Shown here piece after piece: positions 1 through 8,180 of a DNA stretch of 9,517 nucleotides. The DNA is taken from NCBI GenBank assembly GCA_023436685.1, contig JAEZIL010000246.1:1-9517 (forward strand), in the 5' to 3' direction. A program made the position numbers and the translations under genes. Source of the DNA: Bacteroidota bacterium. Lineage in GTDB: Bacteria > Bacteroidota > Bacteroidia > Chitinophagales > Chitinophagaceae. How positions within the stretch are numbered: the first letter of the stretch is position 1; the number at the start of each line of letters is the position of its first letter. Under the pieces are notes generated by a model. It ran no database searches. It was given only the letters and a program-made list of their open reading frames with translations, and was not told the DNA's origin.

Positions 1-1
1 A

Positions 2-592
2 AACTATTATCAGGCGGCTCGTATGTATATGAATACCGAGAGGCCTGTTTGGGCTATTATTTATGGCGAAATGTTTATTAACCTGGAGCAGCAAACCCCT
101 CGTTCGCAGGAAACACGCAAAATGATATTAGCAGCATACAGGCGTATATATGGCAGGCCTGTTGAGGAAGGAATACCGAAATTCAGCAAAGGGAAAAAGG
201 CTACTGACGAACCTTTGTCCTTTGAGCAAGCAGTCTATAATACTTTAATGAGGTTAGCGCCGGTAGTAAGTGATGGTGTAACTACTGAAAATCTCACAAT
301 GCTGCGCACCCGTTTCATTATGGATTGGACCCTTCTTCACGCTAATAACTACCCGTTTAGCCTGTTCATCAGGCACGATGATATGATAAGAAATGGCTAT
401 TTCGATATCTATAATCAATGGTTGTTTGGCAGGGCAGAGAACCAGGCACAATACGATGCCTGGAATAAATTTCATAGTGATGCCATGCCAGAGCTACAGG
501 AATGGTTGCAAGGCCATAAATTCAGACCTGTTGCTGGTGATGCCTATAACGACAAACAAGTAAATCTTGTTCTGGACAAAAAGAAAGGATGA
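2..592 (+). CDS. TPR-like hypothetical protein, 3' part (5' end outside window)
   Basis: The reading frame is open to the left edge, so only the last 196 residues are visible and the ATG at 23 is probably internal. The first 50 or so residues look like a tetratricopeptide helical hairpin: small and aromatic residues recur at helix-packing spacing (NYYQAARMY, then WAIIYGEMFINLE, then AAYRRIY). The remainder, from about residue 60, is a mostly helical, tryptophan- and aromatic-rich tail ending in a lysine-rich stretch. It resembles uncharacterised TPR proteins of Bacteroidota, from memory rather than a search. No enzyme motif or membrane segment is visible. The next gene, a periplasmic foldase, starts 85 bp after the stop on the same strand, so co-transcription is possible but unproven. 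The TPR label is moderately supported; the function is unknown. Confidence 0.7.
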   Translation, partial: NYYQAARMYMNTERPVWAIIYGEMFINLEQQTPRSQETRKMILAAYRRIYGRPVEEGIPKFSKGKKATDEPLSFEQAVYNTLMRLAPVVSDGVTTENLTMLRTRFIMDWTLLHANNYPFSLFIRHDDMIRNGYFDIYNQWLFGRAENQAQYDAWNKFHSDAMPELQEWLQGHKFRPVAGDAYNDKQVNLVLDKKKG

Positions 593-640
593 TAAAAAGT
601 TAAAATCTATAATAGCTTACCACCCGGCATCCAAAAGCCT

Positions 641-648
641 TACTTTTG
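641..648 (+). promoter_or_regulatory. possible Bacteroidota -7 element upstream of the surA-like gene
   Basis: TACTTTTG fits the Bacteroidota -7 consensus TAnnTTTG and would give a leader of roughly 20-25 nt before the ATG at 678. No TTTG-like -33 box is visible at the usual distance of about 19-21 bp. The element also forms the right arm of a weak 6-bp hairpin (CAAAAG at 632-637 with CTTTTG at 643-648). It may be a chance match. Confidence 0.3.
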
Positions 649-677
649 CTGCCATATTTTACTGTTGTTCATTTATC

Positions 678-2048
678 ATGATATATTCTAAGAAACTCCT
701 TTTGCTACTGTTAGTATTAGTAACAGCTGCAATAAACTATACGTATGCCCAACAGGTGTCTGCAGATAAAATAGCTGCCGTAGTAGGGCGCAACCGTATT
801 ATTCTGCAATCTGAACTGGAAACTGAATTAGCCAATGCAAGACAAGAAAACCCCGAATACAGCGATACCATTAAATGTGTGATTCTGCAGCAGATAATCC
901 TGAACAAAATAATGGCTGAGCAAGCTGAACGTGATAGTGTGATTATAAGCGAAGAAGAAGTAGAAGCAGCCCTCGATAACCGTGTTAGGTACTTTGTTAG
1001 TGTTTATGGTTCGAAGGAAAAACTTGAGCAAGTTTCGGGTAAAACAATCTATCAGTTGAAAGACGAATATCGAGAAATAATTAAGGAGGGGATGATCGCA
1101 GATAGAATGAAGGGTAATATTTTACAAAATGTAAAAATTACCCCGGCCGAGGTACAAGCTTTTTATAGGCAGATACCCGCTGATAGTTTACCTTTTTTTC
1201 CTGCCACTGTAGAGATGGGGCAGATTGTCATCGATCCCCAGGTAAACCCCGAACTTGAACAATATGCGCGCCAAAAGCTGGAAGACATTCGCAAGCAAAT
1301 AGTGCAGGATGGCAAAAGCTTTGAAGTAATGGCCGGTATTTATAGCGAAGACCCCGGCAGCAGGGATAATGGGGGCGATCTTGGTGTAGTAGGGCGAACC
1401 GATGTAGTTTCAGAGTTTGCTGCTGCCGCATTCAAATTGCAAAATGGAGAAATATCGCCAATTGTGAAAACCAAGTTTGGTTATCATATTGTACAAATGG
1501 TTCGCCGCCAGGGCGATCAGGCTCACCTTCGCCATATACTTATTAAACCGGAACATACCAGTGCCGATTACAGACAGGCATTAAATAAACTAGATAGTGT
1601 ACGCTCTTTGCTGATAGCGGGTAAAATTACTTTTCAGGAAGCAGTAGGTAAATATGCTACAGATGAGATGTCGTCTCGTACAGGCGGTATGGTTACAGAT
1701 CCTCAAACCGGATCATCGATATTGGAAATAGATAAATTAGATCCTGCCCTGGCATTGATGGTAGATACCCTAAAGCCTGGAAGCTATTCGCAGCCACAAA
1801 TTTTTGAGCGTGGTCCTGGCGACAAATCTTGCCGTATTGTGTATATGAAAAGCTCAACTTCACCCCATAAAGCAAATCTTAAGGACGATTACAACCGGAT
1901 ACAGGAAGCAGCACTGCAACAAAAGAAGGGACTAAAAATGGAGGAATGGTTGAGAGAAAAAACACCTAGTTATTATATTAAGATTGCTCCCGAATACCAA
2001 TCGTGCGGAAGCTTGCAAATGTGGAAAGACAGCTGGGAAAAACAATGA
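678..2048 (+). CDS. surA: SurA-like periplasmic peptidyl-prolyl cis-trans isomerase, two parvulin domains
   Basis: Secreted foldase and chaperone of the SurA/PpiC family, expected to assist folding of outer-membrane proteins in the periplasm. The frame is open from 567, but the ATG at 678 is chosen. It gives 456 residues beginning with a clear signal peptide: positive MIYSKK, a leucine/valine core, and a likely cut after TYA at residue 24. It also removes the overlap with the preceding gene. Residues 27 to about 170 form the SurA N-terminal chaperone region, starting DKIAAVVGRNRIILQSELE. Parvulin domain 1 spans about 176-276 and contains the conserved EDPGSRDNGGDLG and FGYHIVQM segments. Parvulin domain 2 spans about 283-390, starts HLRHILIKP and has the shorter SSRTGGM version. 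The remainder is a helical tail with one late cysteine. The length is close to the roughly 430 residues of enterobacterial SurA. The family call is firm; the one-to-one equivalence with E. coli SurA is inferred. Confidence 0.9.
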   Translation: MIYSKKLLLLLLVLVTAAINYTYAQQVSADKIAAVVGRNRIILQSELETELANARQENPEYSDTIKCVILQQIILNKIMAEQAERDSVIISEEEVEAALDNRVRYFVSVYGSKEKLEQVSGKTIYQLKDEYREIIKEGMIADRMKGNILQNVKITPAEVQAFYRQIPADSLPFFPATVEMGQIVIDPQVNPELEQYARQKLEDIRKQIVQDGKSFEVMAGIYSEDPGSRDNGGDLGVVGRTDVVSEFAAAAFKLQNGEISPIVKTKFGYHIVQMVRRQGDQAHLRHILIKPEHTSADYRQALNKLDSVRSLLIAGKITFQEAVGKYATDEMSSRTGGMVTDPQTGSSILEIDKLDPALALMVDTLKPGSYSQPQIFERGPGDKSCRIVYMKSSTSPHKANLKDDYNRIQEAALQQKKGLKMEEWLREKTPSYYIKIAPEYQSCGSLQMWKDSWEKQ

Positions 2049-2064
2049 TAAACTAAATACATTT

Positions 2065-2102
2065 AAAAATAAAGGCCACATCCAGATGTGGCCTTTATTT
2101 TT
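2065..2102. terminator. bidirectional intrinsic terminator between convergent genes
   Basis: Perfect inverted repeat: the 18-nt left arm is 2065-2082 and the 18-nt right arm is 2085-2102, with CA at the centre (in practice a small loop of about four bases). The core is AAAGGCCACATC pairing with GATGTGGCCTTT, and the outer part is an A-tract pairing with a T-tract. It therefore ends in a U-rich run on either transcript. It lies 16 bp after the stop of the surA-like gene, and its right arm enters the last two bases of the helicase stop codon on the opposite strand. It should serve both converging transcripts. Confidence 0.9.
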
Positions 2103-5100
2103 AGCTTAATAGATAAGCAATATCTTCTTTTGTAAGCCGCTTCAAAAAAGCATTATCGTCAGCAACCAATTCAGTAGCCAATACTCGTTTGCGCTCTTGC
2201 AATATCAACATCTTCTCTTCAATAGTATCCTTACATATCAGGCGGTAGGCAAAGATGTTCTTAGTTTGGCCTATACGGTGTGTACGGTCTATTGCCTGTT
2301 GTTCTACAGCAGGGTTCCACCAGGGGTCAACAATATATACGTAGTCTGCGGCAGTAAGATTAAGCCCTATACCGCCTGCTTTAAGCGATATAAGAAAAAC
2401 TCTGCAATCTTCATTGTTTTGAAATTGCTGTATGGCTTGCTCCCGTTGTGCCGAGGTTGTACTGCCATCAAAATATGCATAAGGGATATTCTTAGCTTCA
2501 AGCTCTTTACGTATAAGTGCGAGCATGCCAAGAAATTGAGAAAAGACAAGAGCTTTATGATTGCCAACGTTTTCGGTTATCTCCCTTGTCAGTTCGTCAA
2601 GTTTTATTGAATAGTTATGAAAGCGCTCTTCCTCATTAAGTATAGCCGGCGAGTCACATATCTGCCTTAGTTTAGTAAGCCCTTGTAATATGTGCATTTG
2701 AGAGCGTTCTATACCCCGTTCATTTATCATTCCCATTATCTGCTCCTGGTAGGTATTGCGATACGCTTCATATATTTTGCGCTGTTCGCTGCCCATTTCG
2801 CAGAATAGAATTGTTTCGGTTTTAGCAGGAAGATCTTTAGCAACCTGTTCCTTTGTACGCCTTAGCATAAAGGGGTAGGTTAGCTTACGCAACTGTTGCT
2901 TAACCTCATCTTCCATGAATTTATCTATAGGTGTAGCAAATTCATTCATAAAGAATTCGCGGCTACCCAACATTCCGGGGTTCAGGAAGTTCATTTGTGA
3001 ATACAGGTCGAAAGTATTGTTTTGTACAGGCGTACCACTTAAGGCCAGCCTGTTTTTGCTGTTTAATAGAAGCGAGGCCTTTGCTACCTGCGACTGGGGA
3101 TTTTTAATAGACTGAGATTCATCCAGCACAACATAATCGAACGGCATTTCTTTAAATAGCTTTATATCGCTACGCATAGTACCATATGTGGTAATGATAA
3201 TGTCGAAAGTTTCGAGAACCTTAAAGTTTGCGCTGCGCTTAGGGCCATGATGTATAAAATGCGAGAGGCTAGGTGTAAACTTCTTTATTTCATTCTCCCA
3301 GTTATACATTAGTGTAGTAGGGCATACAACAAGAAATTTGGCTTCAGGGTTAGTGTTTTTATAGTGTTGAAAGAATGTAAGTGTTTGTACGGTTTTACCA
3401 AGCCCCATATCATCGGCCAAAATACCGCCCCAGCCTGCTTCATTAAGAAATACCAACCATTGGAAGCCTGCCAGCTGGTAGGGCCTTAGTTCAGCTTTAA
3501 GCTCCTGGGGAGGAGTAATATTGCTGTAGTCATTTGATAAAATATCGTTAAGGCGTTCTTTTTTATCTTCCAGCTCTTGCTGTAAAGCCTCTTCATCAAC
3601 CTCTGCTAATAATTCATCCAGTACACTGAAATGGAACTTCTTTAGCCTGATCTTATTGCCTTTAGTTTCGCCCATTTTTATGAGCAAAGCATATTTTTTC
3701 AGCCATTCCTCTGGTAACAAACCAAACGAGCCATCGCCTAGCTTAACAAAGTTTTGCTTCTGTGCCAAAGCTTTTTTTACGTCAATGATCGACACTGTTT
3801 GTTCTCCAAATGCTAACTCTACCGATGCATCGAACCAGTCAATACCACTGCTTACATGCACACGTGTTTCGGGTTTATGCGTATTGATACGGAGTTGTTT
3901 TAATCCTTCAAAACCTAGTAGGTCAACTTCCCATTCGCGCATTATATCAGTAAAGCGGAAGAACCAGTTATTTGCCAATACTGATGTAGCAGGCATGTAA
4001 TAAAAATGCCCTTTTTTATTTTGCTGCATATCAGTATGCAGGCCATTCAGCATTTGCAAAAATTCCTGCTCAGCAGCTTCATTACGCTGGATGACCTTTA
4101 CTACTTCATTGTGCGGTTGTATTACATCTCCAAAAAAGCCCCATTTTATTTCCACTTCATCGTATGCAAATGCGGGCTGCAGAATAAGCATTTGCTCACG
4201 CTCTTGCAGGTAGAGCCGATAAGCTGGTTTAGCCTTCTCAACCCTCTCTATTATTTCTTCAGAAAAGTTGATATGGACAACTTTGCTCCATTCCATCAGT
4301 GTGCCTTTCAGAAAGGCAGGCCAATTAGCTTGTTCAATATGTATTGTGCCATCTGGCATTAAATGTTCAACTAACTGAACTTCCTGAGTATTAGCTAATG
4401 CATATACCGTATAATCGTGGAGTAGGAGCCCCGGGTTAAGTAATATAACGTCATCATTATCAACATAACTGTCATCGATACGCCATGCCAGCGAAACAAG
4501 GTATTTACTGTTTTGCTTTGTAATGCTTAATTGAGGGTGTATAGGCCGCGGGGAAAAAGCTACAGGCTCAAGGCTGGATGAACTAAACTTCTTACCCTGT
4601 TTTTTTATAAAAGATAGGGAGTGAGAGGCATATCGATCCAGCATTTTTTGATACTTAGGTAACAGGTATTCCCAAACCTGGTCTTTCACTTCTTCGGCAG
4701 GTTGTTCTTTTAATACTTGTAGATAATCATCAAGAAAATCGCCAAACGGCAAGTTCTTTTTCAAATATTTTAGTATTTCCTCCGGTGTAAATTTGCGTAT
4801 TGTTGGGAGTAGATCCCTGTCGGACTCCCTATATCTCAGCGCATTTATATATTGCTGTAGTTCCAGTCGTTCTATTGCGCCAATAAAATTTTTTTCTTCT
4901 TCATCTGTATTTCCTGCTACCAGGGCAATATCTACAAAGGGGTACCAGGAGACTGTTGGATCTATAACAATGCCTAACCTTTTTGAATCTTCTGCCTTTT
5001 CTTTTGTAGCTACCTCCGAAACAGTATTTGTTGTAACCTTGTTAGGCAGCGAAGGCATCAGCTTATAGCTTTCTACCGGGGCTACTTTTTTTATTGTAGG

Positions 5101-5871
5101 GTCCAATACCCTAAGGAAGGGTTTACCACCCTCATAAGTGAAGGTGAATTTGTTAGTGAGATCGTCTTTTAAACTATAGCCATACTGACGGAGTAACTTG
5201 TTCTTTTGCTCGTCCCAATCTCGCATGGTTTGGAAGTACTGAGGGCCGAAATTTTTCAGCAGTTGAATAAACAAAGTAGCCTTATGCAGGCACAGGGGGT
5301 GGCTTGTAGCATCGCAAGAGCATGAGGTGTCAAAATAACGTTCCTCATTTTGTTTAATGGCCACTTTATAGGTAGCATCCCCATCCGGCACTTCAGCTTC
5401 TATTTTGTCCGTTTTATCGGTTAGTACGATTGCCTTGTTTTGAGATGCCCACATCTCTGCTCTGTCTATTACATCAGGCGAGGTAAAAACGCGAAGTATT
5501 TGCATACTTACCTGACGCATACGCACTACTGTGTGTTTCTGATCGTAGGTAATATCTGTATGTTCAAAGAAACCACTTTGAATAATGTCATTTAATTGGA
5601 AAAGTGCTGCCACTTCGTGCCGGCAAATATCACCAAGATTATAAGGACACTGGCAGCGCACTGACATATCCTTCAGGTTCAAATATTTGTTTACCGTAAC
5701 AGTATAGTAGTTCTGATACAAATCGTTACGTACGCGGAAGCGCACTTGTTCCAGCAAGTGGTCTGCATCCAGCAATTGCACGCCGGCTGTATGGAATATT
5801 CGCTTACCTCTGCGGATCACCTCTTCGGTGCCATGGTTGTAAACGTGTTTTAGGATTGGCGGTAATGACAT
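2101..5871 (-). CDS. SNF2-family helicase/ATPase with two N-terminal SWIM zinc fingers
   Basis: A 1256-residue SWI2/SNF2-type double-stranded-DNA translocase. The helicase core occupies the C-terminal part, about residues 795-1256. It has Y798-Q799 of LRPYQ, Walker A DDMGLGKT (820-827, catalytic K826), Walker B D917-E918-S919-Q920 followed by SIKN, motif III SGTP (945-948), and motifs V/VI ending in DRTHRIGQ (1195-1202). All catalytic motifs are intact. Motif II reads DESQ rather than the commoner DEAQ. The N-terminus has two SWIM-type CxCx7CxH zinc sites: C73, C75, C83, H85 and C184, C186, C194, H196. Residues from about 220 to 790 match nothing I can name with certainty and may be the bacterial SNF2-associated region. 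A charged, probably coiled stretch precedes the helicase core. The product is cytoplasmic and acts on DNA; in Bacteroidota its exact role is not established. It probably has its own promoter (5928-5958) and ends at the shared terminator. Confidence 0.93.
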   Translation of the reverse strand: MSLPPILKHVYNHGTEEVIRRGKRIFHTAGVQLLDADHLLEQVRFRVRNDLYQNYYTVTVNKYLNLKDMSVRCQCPYNLGDICRHEVAALFQLNDIIQSGFFEHTDITYDQKHTVVRMRQVSMQILRVFTSPDVIDRAEMWASQNKAIVLTDKTDKIEAEVPDGDATYKVAIKQNEERYFDTSCSCDATSHPLCLHKATLFIQLLKNFGPQYFQTMRDWDEQKNKLLRQYGYSLKDDLTNKFTFTYEGGKPFLRVLDPTIKKVAPVESYKLMPSLPNKVTTNTVSEVATKEKAEDSKRLGIVIDPTVSWYPFVDIALVAGNTDEEEKNFIGAIERLELQQYINALRYRESDRDLLPTIRKFTPEEILKYLKKNLPFGDFLDDYLQVLKEQPAEEVKDQVWEYLLPKYQKMLDRYASHSLSFIKKQGKKFSSSSLEPVAFSPRPIHPQLSITKQNSKYLVSLAWRIDDSYVDNDDVILLNPGLLLHDYTVYALANTQEVQLVEHLMPDGTIHIEQANWPAFLKGTLMEWSKVVHINFSEEIIERVEKAKPAYRLYLQEREQMLILQPAFAYDEVEIKWGFFGDVIQPHNEVVKVIQRNEAAEQEFLQMLNGLHTDMQQNKKGHFYYMPATSVLANNWFFRFTDIMREWEVDLLGFEGLKQLRINTHKPETRVHVSSGIDWFDASVELAFGEQTVSIIDVKKALAQKQNFVKLGDGSFGLLPEEWLKKYALLIKMGETKGNKIRLKKFHFSVLDELLAEVDEEALQQELEDKKERLNDILSNDYSNITPPQELKAELRPYQLAGFQWLVFLNEAGWGGILADDMGLGKTVQTLTFFQHYKNTNPEAKFLVVCPTTLMYNWENEIKKFTPSLSHFIHHGPKRSANFKVLETFDIIITTYGTMRSDIKLFKEMPFDYVVLDESQSIKNPQSQVAKASLLLNSKNRLALSGTPVQNNTFDLYSQMNFLNPGMLGSREFFMNEFATPIDKFMEDEVKQQLRKLTYPFMLRRTKEQVAKDLPAKTETILFCEMGSEQRKIYEAYRNTYQEQIMGMINERGIERSQMHILQGLTKLRQICDSPAILNEEERFHNYSIKLDELTREITENVGNHKALVFSQFLGMLALIRKELEAKNIPYAYFDGSTTSAQREQAIQQFQNNEDCRVFLISLKAGGIGLNLTAADYVYIVDPWWNPAVEQQAIDRTHRIGQTKNIFAYRLICKDTIEEKMLILQERKRVLATELVADDNAFLKRLTKEDIAYLLS

Positions 5872-5927
5872 TCAGTTGCGCTACGGTCTTGTTCTGCTTG
5901 CAATGCCCTATAGGACAAGGCAATCTA

Positions 5928-5958
5928 CAAAGTTAGCAAAAAAAGAAGTTGCGATAAA
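5928..5958 (-). promoter_or_regulatory. likely promoter of the SNF2 helicase gene
   Basis: Read on the minus strand, TAACTTTG (5935-5928) matches the Bacteroidota -7 consensus TAnnTTTG exactly. TTTA at 5958-5955 lies 19 bp upstream and is one mismatch from the -33 box TTTG. Transcription would begin near 5921 and leave a leader of about 50 nt. The ATG at 5871-5869 has no Shine-Dalgarno sequence, as is usual in this phylum. The site lies in the 117-bp gap after the PiT gene, so read-through from the phosphate operon is also possible. Confidence 0.55.
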
Positions 5959-5988
5959 GCTATGCCGTTAAATAACTGTTATTCCAGT

Positions 5989-7185
5989 CTAAAAAATCAG
6001 GTGGTATATAAAATATACTAAACCGGCTATCAAAGCACTAACAGGGATGGTAAGTATCCATGCCCAAAGCAAATTAATAGTAACCCCCCAGCGTACAGCC
6101 GATAAACGCTTTGTAGCGCCTACACCAATAATGGCACCGGTAATTGTATGGGTGGTACTTACAGGTATTTTTAAGTTTTCGGTAAGGAATAGTGTTACAG
6201 CACCTGCAGTTTCGGCAGCCACCCCTTCAAATGGTGTAACTTTCGTAATACGTGTGCCCATTGTTTTAATAATCTTCCAGCCACCACTTAAAGTGCCTGC
6301 AGAAATAGCTGTATAGCAGGCTAATGGAACCCAAATTGGCATTTCTTCAAACGATGAGATAGTTCCGCTGGCTATAAGGGCAGCAGTAATAATACCCATT
6401 ACTTTTTGTGCATCGTTGCCGCCATGGCCAATACTAAACGCTGCTGATGATACTAGTTGGGAGCGTTTTAGCCATAGTGTTGATCTCGCTACGTTGAGGC
6501 TGCTCAGGAACAATGTAAAAATGCTCATGAAAGACAGTATCACACCCAAAAGTACCCATTTAAAATTCTTTGAATCGAATATAACACGTAGCACATAAGA
6601 GTCGAAATGTGTTTTGAGCTTAGTATTATCAAACTCTAAGGTTGCATACATTATAATGCATACTATTGCCAATATTGAGAGTGAAATAAGCTTGGGTACA
6701 ATTCCTTTCCGAAAGGAATTGATAAACCATAGCGATATAATAAAGGCTATTATCATACCTACCAAGGGTGCCAGCAGAATAAAACTCACTGTTTTTATAA
6801 CTGGTTCGGGGTTTACCGAGTTGAAACCCGCATGTGCAATGGCCGCACCTGCAAATCCCCCAATAAGAGTATGCGAAGAGCTGGAAGGAATACCGAACCA
6901 CCAGGTTAGCAGGTTCCATGAGATCGCAGCTAATAGGCCTGACATGATAACCGGCAGTGTGATAAACTCTTCTTTAACTGTTTTAGCTATTGTATTGGCA
7001 ACACCATGATCTTTAAAAATGAAAAAGGCCACAAAGTTGAACATAGCAGCCCAAATTACAGCCTGAACTGGTGTAAGCACTTTGGTAGAAACTATGGTTG
7101 CTATAGAGTTAGCCGCATCGTGAAAACCATTGATATAGTCGAATATCAGGGCAAGTGCTATGATAATGATGAGAAATACAGACAT
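5989..7185 (-). CDS. pit: PiT-family inorganic phosphate transporter
   Basis: Inner-membrane phosphate permease of the PiT (PF01384) family, 398 residues, about ten hydrophobic segments, complete at both ends. The internally duplicated family signature is easy to see. The first half has NGFHDAANSIAT (19-30) and IPSSSSHTLIGG (99-110). The second half has GHGGNDAQKVMG (253-264) and IPVSTTHTITGA (340-351). A hydrophilic central loop of about residues 155-210 separates the halves. The family moves phosphate, usually as a metal-phosphate complex with H+ or Na+ coupling; the coupling ion cannot be read from the sequence. The start lies 20 bp after the DUF47 stop, so the two genes are almost certainly one operon, a pairing common across bacteria. 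There is no convincing terminator after the stop. A 23-bp near-palindrome lies within the gene at 6699-6721. Confidence 0.95.
   Translation of the reverse strand: MSVFLIIIIALALIFDYINGFHDAANSIATIVSTKVLTPVQAVIWAAMFNFVAFFIFKDHGVANTIAKTVKEEFITLPVIMSGLLAAISWNLLTWWFGIPSSSSHTLIGGFAGAAIAHAGFNSVNPEPVIKTVSFILLAPLVGMIIAFIISLWFINSFRKGIVPKLISLSILAIVCIIMYATLEFDNTKLKTHFDSYVLRVIFDSKNFKWVLLGVILSFMSIFTLFLSSLNVARSTLWLKRSQLVSSAAFSIGHGGNDAQKVMGIITAALIASGTISSFEEMPIWVPLACYTAISAGTLSGGWKIIKTMGTRITKVTPFEGVAAETAGAVTLFLTENLKIPVSTTHTITGAIIGVGATKRLSAVRWGVTINLLWAWILTIPVSALIAGLVYFIYHLIF
6699..6721. repeat. 23-bp near-perfect palindrome inside the PiT gene
   Basis: The left arm CAATTCCTTTC (6699-6709) and right arm GAAAGGAATTG (6711-6721) are perfect reverse complements around a single C at 6710. 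It encodes about residues 156-163 (NSFRKGIV) in the central hydrophilic loop of the transporter. In mRNA it could form a compact hairpin with a 3-nt loop. No role is known; coding coincidence is possible. Confidence 0.6.
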
Positions 7186-7205
7186 AAAAGGGGTAAATGC
7201 TAGAG

Positions 7206-7853
7206 TTAAGCGTATTTGATAATTATTGACTCTATCACGTTAGCAGCGTCTTCACATTTATCGGTAACTATTTCCAACATTTGGTACAAATCTTTCTTTT
7301 TAATCAAATCAACCGGGTTTATATTACTGGAGAATAGGGTCATCATGCCTTTATCAAGCATGTCATCCCCTTCATTTTCATAGCTGTTTATCAGTACACA
7401 GGCTTCAGTTATAGCACGTAGGTCTTTCATATCGCGCAAGCCATATACACCTTTATTTAGTGCTATTATGGCTTTCTGTATTATATCGGCGAAGCCTAGC
7501 ATGGTTTCATCTACATCATTAATATAGTAATTCATCATGCGCTTGGCCGAGCCCCATATATAATCGGCAATATCATCTAAAGATGTGGCCAGGTAGTGTA
7601 TATCTTCTCTATCAAATGGTGTGATGAAGTTGCTGCCTAGTTCAATAAATATTCTATGAGTAACCTCATCATTCTTGTGTTCCCATTCCTCAAGGCCCTT
7701 CAGTAAAGCCTCGCGAGCGTTGAAATCGGTTTCATTTACCGCTTTGTGAAAGATATCGCCCATTTGTGTAAGGTTGCTACTTACTTCTTCGAAAAGGCTG
7801 TAAAAAACGCGGTCTTTAGGAGTGAATATCTTTAAGAACGAACCGAAACCCAT
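7206..7853 (-). CDS. DUF47 / PhoU-like phosphate transport regulator
   Basis: A 215-residue cytoplasmic all-helical protein of the DUF47 family (PF01865), distant kin of PhoU, at the family's usual length of about 205-220. Acidic clusters typical of PhoU-like metal-binding helices are visible: E58-H-K-N-D62, the run from D81 through DDIAD (93-97), ENEGDD (159-164), and E194 with D198, E201 and D202 in the last helix. There is no signal peptide or membrane segment. Family members are encoded next to PiT transporters and are thought to modulate phosphate uptake through them. Here the PiT gene follows after only 20 bp, which fits that role. The ATG at 7853-7851 starts the expected MGFGSFLKIFTPKD N-terminus. 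A -7-like element lies 30 bp upstream. The family call is firm; the regulatory role is inferred from family and context. Confidence 0.92.
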   Translation of the reverse strand: MGFGSFLKIFTPKDRVFYSLFEEVSSNLTQMGDIFHKAVNETDFNAREALLKGLEEWEHKNDEVTHRIFIELGSNFITPFDREDIHYLATSLDDIADYIWGSAKRMMNYYINDVDETMLGFADIIQKAIIALNKGVYGLRDMKDLRAITEACVLINSYENEGDDMLDKGMMTLFSSNINPVDLIKKKDLYQMLEIVTDKCEDAANVIESIIIKYA

Positions 7854-7883
7854 AGTATGTATTATTTATCGGAAAATGTGGCG

Positions 7884-7891
7884 CAAAGCTA
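7884..7891 (-). promoter_or_regulatory. possible -7 element of the DUF47-PiT operon
   Basis: TAGCTTTG on the minus strand (7891-7884) fits TAnnTTTG and would give a leader of about 20-25 nt before the DUF47 ATG. The -33 region 19 bp upstream reads TTCA rather than TTTG, so the match rests on the -7 box and its position. Confidence 0.4.
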
Positions 7892-8164
7892 TCCCGAAAT
7901 ATGCACCCGATGAAGTAGCCCTGCGATTGGTAATGATTTCTTAACATTGGGGTAATGATAAAATATTATTCCAATATGTTTTGTTCCAAAATGTTCCGGT
8001 TTTGTCATGGTATACATGTTTTTCTGCCAGATTATGTTCCTGATAATCAATAGGTTTAAACAATAAGGTTGGGAAACATTGTTTCATGGTGTAGTTGCTC
8101 ATTTTATGGTGTATAATTTTAGTAGAATACTGTTTCAGAGAGGGTGTGCGGAGTATTATAATGA

Positions 8165-8180
8165 CAAATATACAAATATA
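8165..8180 (-). promoter_or_regulatory. tandem TATATTTG elements (possible distal promoter)
   Basis: On the minus strand this is TATATTTG twice in a row (8180-8173 and 8172-8165). Each copy fits the Bacteroidota -7 consensus. No TTTG-like -33 box is found at the normal distance from either copy. Transcription from here would give a leader of roughly 300 nt before the DUF47 gene. The AT-rich context makes a chance match plausible. Confidence 0.25.

Noticed and set aside
166..180. 15-nt string GGAAGGAATACCGAA also found at 6883-6897, and short words shared between 31-49 and 155-179
   Set aside because: All copies are within unrelated coding frames on different strands and encode ordinary residues; no flanking similarity suggests a mobile or functional repeat.
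2197..2610. Long opposite-strand open frame inside the helicase gene (and others at 3656-4000 and 4006-4362)
   Set aside because: These lie antisense to a well-conserved SNF2 gene, and their translations show no family features. They are frame shadows.
5971..5983. AATAAC-T-GTTATT dyad just after the PiT stop as a terminator
   Set aside because: Only 6 AT-rich pairs with a one-base loop and no downstream U-run, so it is too weak for an intrinsic terminator.
7955..8053. 32-codon open frame on the plus strand in the long intergenic region (MIKYYSNMF...)
   Set aside because: It is short, contains the direct repeats, has no promoter or ribosome-binding signal, and matches no peptide type I know. 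Chance is the simplest explanation.
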